A stretch of 64,000 nt of DNA from Candidatus Heimdallarchaeota archaeon (GCA_018238545.1 JABCTC010000005.1:42066-106065); one strand, 5' to 3'; shown: positions 24,964-35,068, numbered from the stretch's first letter. The notes: generated from the letters alone by a model not told the origin. Program-made: numbers and translations.

Positions 24964-26394
24964 TTAATCCTCCACATGAATTGATTTTGGATCTACTCCA
25001 TGTTTTCTGAGATACTTCGTATAGTCAGTTAGCAGCCCTAGTGCTCTAACTGCTCGTCCAGGACTTGGAAAGACAGGTATGTCTTCAGCAAGCAATTTAT
25101 TTGTAGCTTTAGTACCTTCTTCTCCTCCTATCAAGGCAGTTAAAAAGGGTTTTTTCTTCCTCTGTGCAAATTCACTTGTATATTTTACATAATCATTAAT
25201 ATCTAAATCGGGGATACAAGGAATGTTTAGATTTATTATGGCATCTACATTTGGATCATTGTAAACTGCTTCAAATGCATCCCGATAATCTTCGGCAGTT
25301 GCACTTCCGGTAAGATCAATAGGATTACCAGTAGAATAGAAAATTGGAAAAGTTTCATCAAGTTTTTTCTGAACATCAGGTGAGAATTCTGCTAATTTCA
25401 GATTGCAATCTGAAACCATATCAGATGCCATAACACCGGCACCACCACCATCTGTGATGATTGCAACTCTATCACCTAGTGGAAGTGGTTGGGTACCAAA
25501 AGCCAAAACACAGTCTGCTAATTCATCCCAAGTAATTACACGAAGGATTCCAGCTTCATCTAAAAGATCATCAACTATCGCATCGTTTGATGATAAAGCA
25601 GCTGTGTGGGAAGCTCCTGCTTTCGCTCCTGTTTCAGTTCGATTTGCTTTTATTCCCATAAGTGGTTTTTTCAAAGAAATTTCTCTTGCTATCTCCATGA
25701 ATTTCCTACCATCCTTGAAATCTTCCAAATAAATTATAATCATTTTTGTGTCAGAATCTTCTCCAATATATTCTAGAGAATCTGTTTCGTTGATATCACT
25801 AGCATTCCCATATGATATGAACTTGGAAACCCATTGACCAGACCCCAAACCTGAGAGTTGATCAATGAAGGCTGCACCAAATGCCCCACTTTGTGTAAAT
25901 ATGGAAACAGGACCACTTTTTGGACGTTTTAGTTTTGAATCAGGTAAGAACATTGTATCAATTCCAAGAGCAGGAGAATAAATACCAAGGCAATTAGGAC
26001 CAATCACATTAAGATTATACTTTTTCATTATTTCATACATCTGATTCTGTAAAACAATTCCTTCTTCTCCTATTTCACTAAAGCCGCCAGTTGTAACAAT
26101 AATATTTTTTATGCCTTTTTCTCCACATTGCTCTAATGCTTGTGGAGCATATTTTGCAGGTACGATTATACAAGCTGCATCAATCTCATCCTCAACATCT
26201 AAAATTGATGGATATAATTTTTTTCCATATAACTCTCCTCCTCTAGGATTAACCAGATAGGTTTTTCCTGGGAAGGAATTAATGAAGTTATAAGCTACTA
26301 CATTTCCTGGTTTGTTGGGAGTTGTAGACGCCCCTACCACACAAAATGACTTTACATTGAAAAAATTCTCAAGCCTTGCTGTCATTATTATCAT
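24964..26394 (-). CDS. acdA: Acyl-CoA synthetase (ADP-forming), alpha subunit
   Basis: 476 residues from ATG 26394 (the ATG three codons later, at 26385, is also possible). It has a CoA-binding Rossmann domain (FCVVGASTTPNKPGNVV), the succinyl-CoA-synthetase-like domains (NVIGPNCLGIYSP; SIFTQSGAFGAAFID), and AGASHTAAL around residue 263, matching the segment that carries the phosphorylated His in this family. The gene is cotranscribed with the beta subunit that follows. It conserves energy from acyl-CoA thioesters in the cytosol. Confidence 0.93.
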   Translation of the reverse strand: MIIMTARLENFFNVKSFCVVGASTTPNKPGNVVAYNFINSFPGKTYLVNPRGGELYGKKLYPSILDVEDEIDAACIIVPAKYAPQALEQCGEKGIKNIIVTTGGFSEIGEEGIVLQNQMYEIMKKYNLNVIGPNCLGIYSPALGIDTMFLPDSKLKRPKSGPVSIFTQSGAFGAAFIDQLSGLGSGQWVSKFISYGNASDINETDSLEYIGEDSDTKMIIIYLEDFKDGRKFMEIAREISLKKPLMGIKANRTETGAKAGASHTAALSSNDAIVDDLLDEAGILRVITWDELADCVLAFGTQPLPLGDRVAIITDGGGAGVMASDMVSDCNLKLAEFSPDVQKKLDETFPIFYSTGNPIDLTGSATAEDYRDAFEAVYNDPNVDAIINLNIPCIPDLDINDYVKYTSEFAQRKKKPFLTALIGGEEGTKATNKLLAEDIPVFPSPGRAVRALGLLTDYTKYLRKHGVDPKSIHVED

Positions 26395-26505
26395 TGGTCA
26401 TAGTATGGAAAGCAATAAAAATATTTGCAATAATGCTCAAAAAAACCCTCAAAACCATCATTCTGGTTTCCAAACAATTAAATAATTATATGACCAATAC
26501 AAATT

Positions 26506-27108
26506 ATGGCTAGAAATAGATTTCTATTTGATGTTATCGGAATTATTTCATTCTTTGCTAGTACCATACCAGTCTTTCTATTCGCCAATACTGAGAATGC
26601 AAGCGTTTTCTTCGGTTGGGGAGGAGGAATATTTGGAGGGGCGCTACTATTAGGATTTTTTGCGTTCAAAAATGATGGTATAAAAATTACGGCAATCATA
26701 GCAGGTTTAATTGCTCTAGGTGGCATTATTATAGGTGTTTTAATGATTGTTGGTGCAGCTACTATTTTTGATTCTACCAGTGATTTGGGAGAATTAATTG
26801 GCAGTCTTATACTTGGACCACTTTTTCTTATTATTGGTATCATTTTAATAATAGCTGTCATTATCGTAGGAGGCATCAGTATAGGTGTAGCTGCTATTGG
26901 TTCTGCAATTGGTGAAGCTGTTTGGAAAGATAAAAAGGATAAAATTTTCACTGCAGCACCAGGACAAACATATGTTCCATCAAAAGATGCTTATCAACCA
27001 ACTACTCCTGTAAAACCGCAAGGACCAAGTTCTGCAGTATGTAAACAATGCAATGCAAGTAACCCTGGTGGAGATAAATTTTGCATAAATTGTGGTGCAA
27101 AATTGTAG
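26506..27108 (+). CDS. Membrane protein with C-terminal zinc ribbon
   Basis: 200 residues from ATG 26506. Four hydrophobic, Gly/Ile-rich segments occupy residues about 8-135, followed by a short linker and a zinc ribbon with CKQC and CINC pairs (residues 178-198). This is the same general plan as the gene at 3326 (membrane segments then zinc ribbon), though the sequences differ. No function is known. The long minus-strand open frame over this gene (Pro/Ile-rich) is its shadow. Confidence 0.75.
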   Translation: MARNRFLFDVIGIISFFASTIPVFLFANTENASVFFGWGGGIFGGALLLGFFAFKNDGIKITAIIAGLIALGGIIIGVLMIVGAATIFDSTSDLGELIGSLILGPLFLIIGIILIIAVIIVGGISIGVAAIGSAIGEAVWKDKKDKIFTAAPGQTYVPSKDAYQPTTPVKPQGPSSAVCKQCNASNPGGDKFCINCGAKL

Positions 27109-27197
27109 ACACCCCACTTATTTCTTTTCTTTTTTATTTTTAAATACTAAAATGTTTAAAGCATAATTTTTTTATCGTTCTTTCTTTAATTCAACTC

Positions 27198-28385
27198 ATG
27201 AATATGAATGACTTTTCTCCTATTTACTGGAGTGCACCTTATCAAAAAGAAGTATTAGCAAAAGTTATTGGAATAAACAAACATGAAGTTAAGGTAGATA
27301 AAGCACTTTTTTATCCTAGTGGAGGAGGGCAATTATCAGATCTTGGTTTAATTGTATATCAACAACAAGATATCAAAGTTATAGGTATAGAAAAAAGAGA
27401 GGATGGAAATTGGCTTCAAATTGATTCTGTAGGAGATTCAGGCTTAGAAGAAGGAATGGAAGTCTTGCTCCAACTAGATTGGGATAGAAGATATTCCTTC
27501 ATGAAATCTCATTCTTCTCAACACCTTATTTCACATGTCTTAAAACGATTATTCGATATTGAAACACTAAAAGCCAATTTTGACGATGAAAAAATAGATA
27601 TTGAAGTTTCAAGAAACTTATCTGAAGCAGAAATTTCAGAAGTACTACAAGAATCTAATCAATTGATTAACGAAGGAGCAGAGGTTATCTCTCTCATTGT
27701 GGATAAAGACGAATACAAGAATAAATACAGAGATGTTGCCAGAGGAAAAGTCTCAAATGAAAACACAGTGAGACTAATACAACTTGGTGAGGGAGAAGGA
27801 TATGATTTAACTTGTTGTGGAGGAGTTCATGTTAAAAACCTTTCAGAAATCAAAGGGATATTTCTTGATACTTTCAAAGGTAATTCACTAAAATTCTTCA
27901 TAGATAAACATGGAATCGATTCAGTGAATAGACAAAGGATTCTAATGATAAATCTCGAAGAAATTACAGCAAAGAAGGGAGAAAAACTTGTTGAAATGTT
28001 AAAAAATAAACTAAATGAAGGTAAAATTCTACAAGAAGGAAATCTTAGTCTCCTCAAAATGGTTTTCAGCGAGATTGCTTACAGGAGTCAAGAAATAAAT
28101 GGCAACAAAATAGTATTTTTTAATCTACCGGAAATCGATAGGCAAGCTCTACAATCAGCAGCAAGAGAATTGGAAAAAGGATTTCTTATAGTGGTTTTAG
28201 GTAGAAACGATATTCTCTACTTTATATCAACTAATGGGGAGCTAAGCGCAAAAAAAATCAATGATATAATAATTGAAAAAACAGGTTCAAAGGGAGGAGG
28301 AAACAAAGGATTTGCACAAGTTAATGTAAAAAATATTGAGAATCCTCTTAGTTTAGTTAAAGAGGTTCTAACAATGTTTAATTAA
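27198..28385 (+). CDS. alaX: Alanyl-tRNA editing protein AlaX, long form
   Basis: 395 residues from ATG 27198 (a second ATG two codons on is possible). The editing-site zinc ligands are visible: HSSQH (H105 and H109) and CCGGVH (about C206/C207 and H211). The N-terminal AlaRS-like barrel contains FYPSGGGQLSDLG. The C-terminal 130 residues form a DHHA1-type RNA-binding domain with GSKGGGNKGFAQ. Long-form AlaX proteins hydrolyse mischarged Ser- or Gly-tRNA(Ala) in trans in the cytosol. The gene ends convergently, overlapping the next gene's stop by four bases. Confidence 0.93.
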   Translation: MNMNDFSPIYWSAPYQKEVLAKVIGINKHEVKVDKALFYPSGGGQLSDLGLIVYQQQDIKVIGIEKREDGNWLQIDSVGDSGLEEGMEVLLQLDWDRRYSFMKSHSSQHLISHVLKRLFDIETLKANFDDEKIDIEVSRNLSEAEISEVLQESNQLINEGAEVISLIVDKDEYKNKYRDVARGKVSNENTVRLIQLGEGEGYDLTCCGGVHVKNLSEIKGIFLDTFKGNSLKFFIDKHGIDSVNRQRILMINLEEITAKKGEKLVEMLKNKLNEGKILQEGNLSLLKMVFSEIAYRSQEINGNKIVFFNLPEIDRQALQSAARELEKGFLIVVLGRNDILYFISTNGELSAKKINDIIIEKTGSKGGGNKGFAQVNVKNIENPLSLVKEVLTMFN

Positions 28386-29368
28386 TAGAATTCATCTTTC
28401 GGACCTATGTAAGTATATGTAACTGGGTCTGATTTCTCGTTTTTCTGAACCTTCTTCTCATCAATTAGTTTATTGAGATGTGCTTCCATATTCACTTTTG
28501 GAGCCATCATCATATAGGGATGATACCAAACTATTCCTTGTGAAGAATGTACTCTTTCAATTAACTCATCTCGAGTAATATATTTTTGCTCAGTCATTGC
28601 CATTAAGAGCTGGCTCTCAAACTGCATGAATGATTCTTTAACATCGCGGATGTATGGAGAAATGTGTCTAGCTTCTTGATAACCATCATGAGCAGGACAT
28701 AAAACGGAAATTTTAGCCTTTTCAAGGAATTCTATGTTCTTGAACCATTTTTTATAGTTTCCAGTATAATCAATGATATAACAACTTGGAAGGGCAGGAT
28801 AGATATTAAGGGCATCACCGGTAAACATAGTGCGTTCAGTTGTAGAGAAAAACATACTATGCCCAAAGCTTGTCCCATCAAAATTTACAACCATTATTTT
28901 AGTATCTCCAATATCGAATTTATCTCCATCTTTGAAATAAATGTCAGGTTTAAATTTATCCAAATCATCAAAAGGATCTTTTTTCACTGCAAAATAAAGG
29001 CGCTCTTTTCTCGAAAACTTGAAATTCACTGCCCTTAATTCATCCTTAGGATCTTCCATTACGCTCTTTAGTTTTTCATGTATAGCAACTTGAGCATTTG
29101 GAAAAATTTTCTTTAGTTTGTAAACACCACCCATTATATCGGGATATGCATGTGTCAAAAAGATATATTTTACATCTTTTACATCCTTGCCTTTGTTGAA
29201 GATAGCTTCTTGGAAATCAGTTTCAATTGTTCCACGTTTTCCAGTATTTATAATTGCAAAAGAATCCTTTCCAACTATATATCCACGGTTTTTTTCTCCT
29301 CCATCTCCCGATGGTCCTTCAACTACAGTTAATCTTTCATTGATATCGTGTATAGAGTCTCTTATCAT
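28382..29368 (-). CDS. Metallo-beta-lactamase-fold protein with incomplete metal site
   Basis: 328 residues from ATG 29368; AGGTG seven nucleotides upstream supports it over the GTG at 29377. The MBL fold is recognisable: the strand-loop YIFLTHAYPDIMGG, SFGHSMFF, MFTGDAL and VLCPAHDG. In the canonical HxHxDH motif, however, the sequence is HAYPDI, so the second and third His are replaced by Tyr and Ile. A normal two-metal site is unlikely. The C-terminal 80 residues form a helical/winged extension, as in archaeal MBL hydrolases. It follows the zinc-ribbon coiled-coil gene by 13 nt and is probably cotranscribed with it. Confidence 0.82.
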   Translation of the reverse strand: MIRDSIHDINERLTVVEGPSGDGGEKNRGYIVGKDSFAIINTGKRGTIETDFQEAIFNKGKDVKDVKYIFLTHAYPDIMGGVYKLKKIFPNAQVAIHEKLKSVMEDPKDELRAVNFKFSRKERLYFAVKKDPFDDLDKFKPDIYFKDGDKFDIGDTKIMVVNFDGTSFGHSMFFSTTERTMFTGDALNIYPALPSCYIIDYTGNYKKWFKNIEFLEKAKISVLCPAHDGYQEARHISPYIRDVKESFMQFESQLLMAMTEQKYITRDELIERVHSSQGIVWYHPYMMMAPKVNMEAHLNKLIDEKKVQKNEKSDPVTYTYIGPKDEFY

Positions 29369-29381
29369 TATGAACACCTAA

Positions 29382-30206
29382 TTATCTTGCTTCTGCAAGA
29401 ATATTTGCAACTGTTTTGCTTACTTTCTTCATTCTATCAATTTCTACAGACTTCTCTTGTTTATATTTCCCATATTCTTTTTCTGAAATCTCACCTGTTT
29501 GTGAGTTGACATAAAGAATCTCTAGATCTCTTTGCAAAGTTTTCATCTTTTTCTCTAAAGCGTCAAAGGTCTTTCGCATCTTTGCTAGTTCAACATTGAG
29601 CTTGAGTTCTAGATTTTTGATGTTTTTCTTGAATTTAGTTTCCATTTCCTCTAGTGTAGCTCTACTGACTGCTTTGTCTCCCTTAAGACCACTTAGTTTT
29701 TTGAGTTTCTTCTTTTCATTATTTCTGTCTTCTATTATTTCTTCTATAGGCAAAATAGCTGAAAAGTTCTCAAATTGGTCTTCTAGAACAGAAACACTTT
29801 CAACCTCTTCCTTCAATTCTTTTATTCTAGGTAAGGCTTCATTTCTAGGAATGAGTTTGTTTTTGACACGATCAAGTAGTTTGTTGATTTCGTCATCTAA
29901 ATCGGTTTTCTTCTTAAGAAGAGCATTATAATCTTCTCTTTTAACAATGACATCAGCAATTCGCTCTACTAGCTCGTCATCTGTTAGCTCTTTCTTCTCT
30001 TCTTCTTCAACTTTGACTTCTTCAACTTCTAAAGGCTCATAAAGCATTCCAGTTGGCGATTCAGGATCTTCCGTAGCTATTTCAACGACTTCGTCCTTTA
30101 CAATAAACTCCTCAGGATCTTCTTTATGAACTAATCTTGCACCACATTTTCGACAAAAATTCCATTGAGATTGAACGGGGTTTCTGCAGTAATGACATTC
30201 TACCAT
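29382..30206 (-). CDS. Zinc-ribbon coiled-coil protein
   Basis: 274 residues from ATG 30206 (GGTG six nucleotides upstream; a GTG three codons earlier is less likely). The first 25 residues form a zinc ribbon with CHYC and CRKC. An acidic linker (about 30-75) follows, then about 190 residues of nearly continuous charged heptad-like helix, a coiled coil. Such proteins typically act as adaptors. It precedes the degenerate MBL-fold gene in the same operon, so the two may work together. Confidence 0.78.
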   Translation of the reverse strand: MVECHYCRNPVQSQWNFCRKCGARLVHKEDPEEFIVKDEVVEIATEDPESPTGMLYEPLEVEEVKVEEEEKKELTDDELVERIADVIVKREDYNALLKKKTDLDDEINKLLDRVKNKLIPRNEALPRIKELKEEVESVSVLEDQFENFSAILPIEEIIEDRNNEKKKLKKLSGLKGDKAVSRATLEEMETKFKKNIKNLELKLNVELAKMRKTFDALEKKMKTLQRDLEILYVNSQTGEISEKEYGKYKQEKSVEIDRMKKVSKTVANILAEAR

Positions 30207-30276
30207 ACAATTCACCTTTCTTAAGATAGAAAAGAGGTTATCCTTAAAAAAGATAATCTTTTGCAGACATATAATT

Positions 30277-30834
30277 ATGTATAAAATAGCAATTTGTTCA
30301 AAAAATCCAGTGAAAATTCAAGCTGCAAAGGAAGCTTGTGAATCTTACTTCAAAGAAATTGAGTACAAAACTTTAGATTTGAGTCAATACGAGGGTGTTT
30401 CAAGCCAACCAATGTCATCTGAGGAAACACTAAAATCTGCGTTAAGAAGACTGAAAATCGCAAGAACGTTAGAAGAAGCGGATTATTACATTAGTCTTGA
30501 AGGAGGATTAAACAGAGATTTTTATGGATCCTTTCTCACATGGTACATTTGTGTAGGCAATAAGAAGGGGGAGGAATCTATTGCAGGGGGAGGTAGGATG
30601 GCAGTACCATCAATCATTTATGATACTCTTATTAACAATCCGGAAAAAGAGCTTGGGGAAATAATGGATGAACTAATTGGAGAGAATAATATTAAACAGA
30701 AGGGTGGAAGTACAGCAATATTTACTGATAATAGAATAATGAGAAAGGATGTCTTTAAACGAGATATTATACTAGCCTTTGTTCCATTTGTAAATACAAC
30801 TTTTAGAAGGATTGAAAATATAACGAACACCTAG
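30277..30834 (+). CDS. DUF84/YjjX family non-canonical purine NTP phosphatase
   Basis: 185 residues from ATG 30277. The N-terminal ICSKNPVKIQAAKEA and the central SLEGGLN with GGGRMAVPS are the YjjX/DUF84 hallmarks, followed by KQKGGSTAIFTDNRIMRKDVF. The family hydrolyses inosine or xanthosine triphosphate and so cleans the nucleotide pool in the cytosol. The length is normal for the family. It is transcribed divergently from the zinc-ribbon coiled-coil gene, with a 70-nt gap. Confidence 0.9.
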   Translation: MYKIAICSKNPVKIQAAKEACESYFKEIEYKTLDLSQYEGVSSQPMSSEETLKSALRRLKIARTLEEADYYISLEGGLNRDFYGSFLTWYICVGNKKGEESIAGGGRMAVPSIIYDTLINNPEKELGEIMDELIGENNIKQKGGSTAIFTDNRIMRKDVFKRDIILAFVPFVNTTFRRIENITNT

Positions 30835-30852
30835 ATATCAAAAAAAAAAAAT

Positions 30853-30879
30853 TTGTATAAAAAGCACATTTTATAAATG
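30853..30879 (+). promoter_or_regulatory. Two overlapping TATA-like boxes before the NifU-like gene
   Basis: TTGTATAAAAAG (30853-30864) and ATTTTATAAATG (30868-30879) follow an A-tract just after the preceding stop codon. The ATG of the NifU-like gene is at 30919, so either box would give a short leader. Confidence 0.45.
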
Positions 30880-30918
30880 TTATATGTGATTCTCAAACAA
30901 ATAGAGATATGTGATATT

Positions 30919-31164
30919 ATGAAAGACAAAGTGCAAGCAACTTTAAACGAAATCCGAGTAGCTCTCCAACAAGATGGTGGAGATATTGAGCTTAAAGAGG
31001 TTGATGAGGAAACAGGAACAGTCCGTGTTGAGCTTCAAGGTGCATGTAGAGGTTGTCCCTATAGTCAACTAACACTTACAGGTTATGTTGAAAAAGTTCT
31101 AAAGGAAAGGGTTCCTGGCGTCAAAGAAGTTGTAAATGTCAACTTAGAAGCGATGCAAACCTAG
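30919..31164 (+). CDS. NifU-like Fe-S scaffold protein
   Basis: 81 residues from ATG 30919; earlier in-frame codons lie within the promoter region. The protein is a single NifU C-terminal domain: RVALQQDGGDIELKEVDEETG, then the CxxC cluster-binding motif in GACRGCPYSQLT, and VPGVKEVVNV. Such proteins carry a transient 4Fe-4S or 2Fe-2S cluster for delivery to apo-enzymes. This window holds several Fe-S proteins (radical SAM/SPASM, PorCD) that would need such supply. The length is typical of stand-alone archaeal versions. Confidence 0.92.
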   Translation: MKDKVQATLNEIRVALQQDGGDIELKEVDEETGTVRVELQGACRGCPYSQLTLTGYVEKVLKERVPGVKEVVNVNLEAMQT

Positions 31165-31233
31165 AAAGACTTACATAAAGTTTTTTTATTCAATTATTCT
31201 TACTTCTATTGTTATTAACAGAGGACACTATAA

Positions 31234-33768
31234 ATGCCAAATACGCTTCCTGCAGAAATCTTAGCTCATCAAAATAGAATCAGTCCAGAGATACGTGAAT
31301 TTTTCATTGAAACATTGCAAGGAACTTTTACCCCAGAGGCATCCGTACAATTAGGTAGGACATTATGGCATATTGTTGATGATCCTGTTTATGAGGGGGA
31401 TGAAGAATTAAAGTATCTTGCAAGCAAGATTGGAGTAATGGTTGGTCAATATGACCTTGCAATAAAGTGTATTACTGATTCTATTATTGGTACCAAAGTA
31501 TGGGGTAGTGTTGCTCTTTTTGAGATTGGTGAAATAGACCAAGCATTCAGTAACTTACAAGATGTGATTGAGAATGAAAATACTGACTTCTTGCCTCTTA
31601 TAGAAGCCATTTTTTGGATAGTATACATTAAATATCTAATTGGAGATACAGAAAATCTAGAATCTTATAAAAATAGGTTGAATGAGATTTTTACTGAAAG
31701 GAATATTAGACTATTGCCTCAACACCTTCATCAAATTAAAGATTTTATTGAAGGAATTATTGAATTACAATCTGCCAACAACATATCAGGTTTGAAGAGG
31801 ATTGAAGATTTTTTGGAAGATAGAGAAGCAGTATCTGATCAGTATTGGCAACTATTAGCCCTCCTTACTCTTGGAGAACAAACTTTAGATTCATCTGATT
31901 ATATTTCCTCAGGAAAAATCTATTCAAAATCAAAATTACTTGGAACTAATCTTTCTAATATTTCTCTCACTAGTGCTGCTGAAATAGGTTTAATCCATGT
32001 TCATTATCTTAAAGGGGAACTCAAAGCAGGAAATATCTTATCTGCACAGACTATTGATAGATTACAAGGCATGTCCCAATACTATCTTGGAAAAGCTCAT
32101 TTTGCTAAAGGTAGAATCTTAGCAAAACTAGGTCACCATCAAATGGCAAGAAATAGTTTCAATACATCGTATTCTTTGGCAAAACAATATCGAGATTATA
32201 ACAGAGCTTTTCTCTCTTTAATTGCAACCGCTGACAATTATATTTCAATAAATGAAAGAGAAAAAGCTCAAGAATTATACGATAAAGCTTACAATCAAAT
32301 TGTTAATATTGCTAATAAAAGACAATTCGCAAAAGCATTAGTACAGATTGCTGTAGGAGACATTCGCCAAGGAAACATTCAAAGTGCTACAATAAGAGTT
32401 AATCAGATTGAAACACTTTCTGAAGAAATTCTATATCAAAAAGGTAAAACAGATGCTCTGAGATTAAGAGCTCAAATTGCCATAAGCTTAAATGAAGATA
32501 TTAAAAAGCAGATTTTCATTCTCAAAGCCTGTCAAATTCTATATCTAGAAGTTGGTGACGAGGAAAGTAATGCAAATTGCGACATTTTAATAGCAGAAGC
32601 AAATACTCGAATTGGTAATATAAATGAAGCTGCTTCGCATTTAGAGAATGCAAAGAATTTCTATCTGAAGATATCAGAAAGCTTGAAAATCGCAGAAATT
32701 AAAGAACTGCAATCCTCTTTTGATTTAGAAGAGGGTAGATTTGATGAAGCTCTTGTTAAACTCCGATCCGCATACAGTCACTATTCAGACATATTTGATC
32801 GAAATAGAAGAGTCAGATGTTTAAGAAAAGTTGCAGATATTCTAGCAATTAAGGGAGACTTCCGAGAGAGTATTAGTAGATACAAAAAAGTTGAAGGAAT
32901 GATAGGAGAGACAGAGAACATAGTAGAAAAGGTAATCATCAACCTAAACAAAGCTAGGATTTACCTATATGAAGAAAAATTTGCACAATCCTTGGAATCT
33001 TACAAAATCGCTGAAAGTTTCTTAATTGAACACAAAATTAAGGAAGTTCTTAATGAGGTTCTTGTTGAAAAGGGCTTACTTTACATCTACAGTGGTGATT
33101 TTGAATTATTAGAAGAGACACTCAAACAGATTAAAGAGCAATTTGAAGACAAGGACGAATTTGAATTAACAAAGAAGTTCCTCTATGCCCTGAAACATAT
33201 AAAAATGGAACAATTCAGCGAAGCTTATTCATATTTAACAGAAGTTTTACAGAAAACATTTGAAAACGAACATCTAATGTCTGCGAGTATATTGTTCAAT
33301 TTGATTTTTGTGATAGTCAAATTAAATATTGAAAATCTAACAGAATCGTTTGTTGTAGAAGAAATAAATAACTATTTTGGATTTATCAGTAGCATTACAC
33401 ATGAATTCGATTATTTTTATTTAAAGGGGTTAGGTTTTCTTGTTGAATTACTGTGGAGAGTTATAGAAAAAGGAGATAGAGATTATAATGAGATATTGGT
33501 ACAAGCTTCTGAATACTATGCAGGTACTGGTATTGAGATTTTTGGAAGTAGCCTTCTGGTGCTACAATACAACATTGGTTTATGGGAAAATCAAGAGGAT
33601 TTAAGATTAAAAGAAATACTTGGGATAGTGAAAAAATATGGCTCTAAAGAAGAAGCGTTTTTAGAATTCTTGGAGGATTCTACAAGAGCTATGTTAATTG
33701 AAAAACTACTAGAAACAGAAAAAAACCTTTTGGAAAGTATGTTGAAAGAAGAATCATCAAAAGAATAA
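31234..33768 (+). CDS. Large TPR-repeat protein
   Basis: 844 residues from ATG 31234. The body is helical throughout with tetratricopeptide spacing; clear units include YYLGKAHFAKGRILAKLGHH, LRKVADILAIKGDFRESISR and YLYEEKFAQSLESYKIAES. No enzymatic domain, signal peptide or membrane segment is visible. TPR arrays bind other proteins in the cytosol. It stands alone, convergent with purB. The partner is unknown. Confidence 0.85.
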   Translation: MPNTLPAEILAHQNRISPEIREFFIETLQGTFTPEASVQLGRTLWHIVDDPVYEGDEELKYLASKIGVMVGQYDLAIKCITDSIIGTKVWGSVALFEIGEIDQAFSNLQDVIENENTDFLPLIEAIFWIVYIKYLIGDTENLESYKNRLNEIFTERNIRLLPQHLHQIKDFIEGIIELQSANNISGLKRIEDFLEDREAVSDQYWQLLALLTLGEQTLDSSDYISSGKIYSKSKLLGTNLSNISLTSAAEIGLIHVHYLKGELKAGNILSAQTIDRLQGMSQYYLGKAHFAKGRILAKLGHHQMARNSFNTSYSLAKQYRDYNRAFLSLIATADNYISINEREKAQELYDKAYNQIVNIANKRQFAKALVQIAVGDIRQGNIQSATIRVNQIETLSEEILYQKGKTDALRLRAQIAISLNEDIKKQIFILKACQILYLEVGDEESNANCDILIAEANTRIGNINEAASHLENAKNFYLKISESLKIAEIKELQSSFDLEEGRFDEALVKLRSAYSHYSDIFDRNRRVRCLRKVADILAIKGDFRESISRYKKVEGMIGETENIVEKVIINLNKARIYLYEEKFAQSLESYKIAESFLIEHKIKEVLNEVLVEKGLLYIYSGDFELLEETLKQIKEQFEDKDEFELTKKFLYALKHIKMEQFSEAYSYLTEVLQKTFENEHLMSASILFNLIFVIVKLNIENLTESFVVEEINNYFGFISSITHEFDYFYLKGLGFLVELLWRVIEKGDRDYNEILVQASEYYAGTGIEIFGSSLLVLQYNIGLWENQEDLRLKEILGIVKKYGSKEEAFLEFLEDSTRAMLIEKLLETEKNLLESMLKEESSKE

Positions 33769-33775
33769 ATTTTTC

Positions 33776-35068
33776 TTATTTCAAACTTTCAAGAGCTTTT
33801 TCAACAACCTGAGAAGACAAACCAATATAATTTAAGGGGTCAAGAATTCTATCAATATCTTCTAAACTGAAAAATTTCATTATAACAGCATCGTTTTTTA
33901 CAGCTTCAACAAAGTTTTCTTCATTTGATAGTTGCTTCAACAGTTCATGAGCTTGCTGCCTTCCTAATTTACTAGCTAATTCAATCATGAGGTTCTCAGC
34001 ACATTGAGCTCCTTTACGTAGATAGAGATTAATTTTAATTTTATCTGAATTTAGATGTAAAGATTTCAGAACACTATTCATTTGAAGGAGAATGTAATGA
34101 GTTAAGATAGATGTTTCTGCTAAAATAACTCTTTCTGAACTAGAGTTAGTTAAATCTCTTTCATGTTCTAAACAAATATTATCAAGTCCTGTCTGAATGT
34201 TACCCCGTATAACACGTGCTAATCCACAAATCCTTTCACTTTTTTCCGGATTCCTTTTTTGTGGCATTGTTGAAGATCCAACCTGAGTTTTAATGAAAGA
34301 TTCTCTAACCTCATCAATTTCAGTTCTTTGTAAATTTCTAATTTCTCTAGCAAAATGATCTAGAACGGTTGCGATAAGACCTAGTCCATAAATGTAGTTA
34401 GAGTAAACAACTCTACTAACAACTTGCGTAGTAATAGGTAAGCGATTTAATCCCAATCTTTCTAAAACTATTTTTTCAATTTCCATAGTTCGGAATGATG
34501 CGTAAGTACCAACGGCTCCTGACATCTTTCCAAAATTTATATCTGCATTCTCCAATGTTTTTTTTGCCAAACTCAATTCATTTAAGAAATTAGCGAATTT
34601 CATTCCGTAGGTCGTAGGAATAGCATGAATACCGTGTGTTCTCCCTATACATGCAAGATTTTTGTATTTCAATGCCAGCTTAGCAGAAATGTTCATGGTT
34701 TCTATAATTGATTCAAGAATCAACTCCTTTGCTTCGAGCAGTTGTAAACCTCTGACTGTATCTTGAATATCATATGAAGTAGCACCTAGATGTATATATC
34801 CCCCTTCTTCTCCACACTGTTCTGATATAGCTAGTACTACGCTCATCAAATCATGATGAATTTCCTCTTCAATTTCCTTAACTCTTTCAAGTTTAACGAA
34901 ACTAGGTGAACACTTCTCTTTGATAACTTCATAAGCTCTTTCTGGTATTTTACCAGTTTTATAATTTGCATAAGCTAATTCTTTCTCAACAAGGAGCTGA
35001 AGTTCAAACTTTTTTTGTTCTGAAAACACTTTTTTCATTGATGTTTCATATCTACTTATTTCAAGCAT
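33776..35068 (-). CDS. purB: Adenylosuccinate lyase
   Basis: 430 residues from ATG 35068. It has the family signature GSSTMPQKRNPEKSE (mobile loop with the catalytic Ser) and the His-containing motifs YIHLGATSYDIQDT and IGRTHGIHAIP. The size and motif order fit PurB of the fumarase/aspartase superfamily. The enzyme acts twice in purine synthesis, releasing fumarate from SAICAR and from adenylosuccinate. No other purine gene is adjacent. Its 3' end is convergent with the TPR gene, 8 nt away. Confidence 0.93.
   Translation of the reverse strand: MLEISRYETSMKKVFSEQKKFELQLLVEKELAYANYKTGKIPERAYEVIKEKCSPSFVKLERVKEIEEEIHHDLMSVVLAISEQCGEEGGYIHLGATSYDIQDTVRGLQLLEAKELILESIIETMNISAKLALKYKNLACIGRTHGIHAIPTTYGMKFANFLNELSLAKKTLENADINFGKMSGAVGTYASFRTMEIEKIVLERLGLNRLPITTQVVSRVVYSNYIYGLGLIATVLDHFAREIRNLQRTEIDEVRESFIKTQVGSSTMPQKRNPEKSERICGLARVIRGNIQTGLDNICLEHERDLTNSSSERVILAETSILTHYILLQMNSVLKSLHLNSDKIKINLYLRKGAQCAENLMIELASKLGRQQAHELLKQLSNEENFVEAVKNDAVIMKFFSLEDIDRILDPLNYIGLSSQVVEKALESLK

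Noticed and set aside
26478..26951. Minus-strand open frame rich in Pro and Ile
   Set aside because: Antisense of the Gly/Ile-rich membrane segments of the zinc-ribbon protein on the plus strand, which has a normal start and zinc motif.
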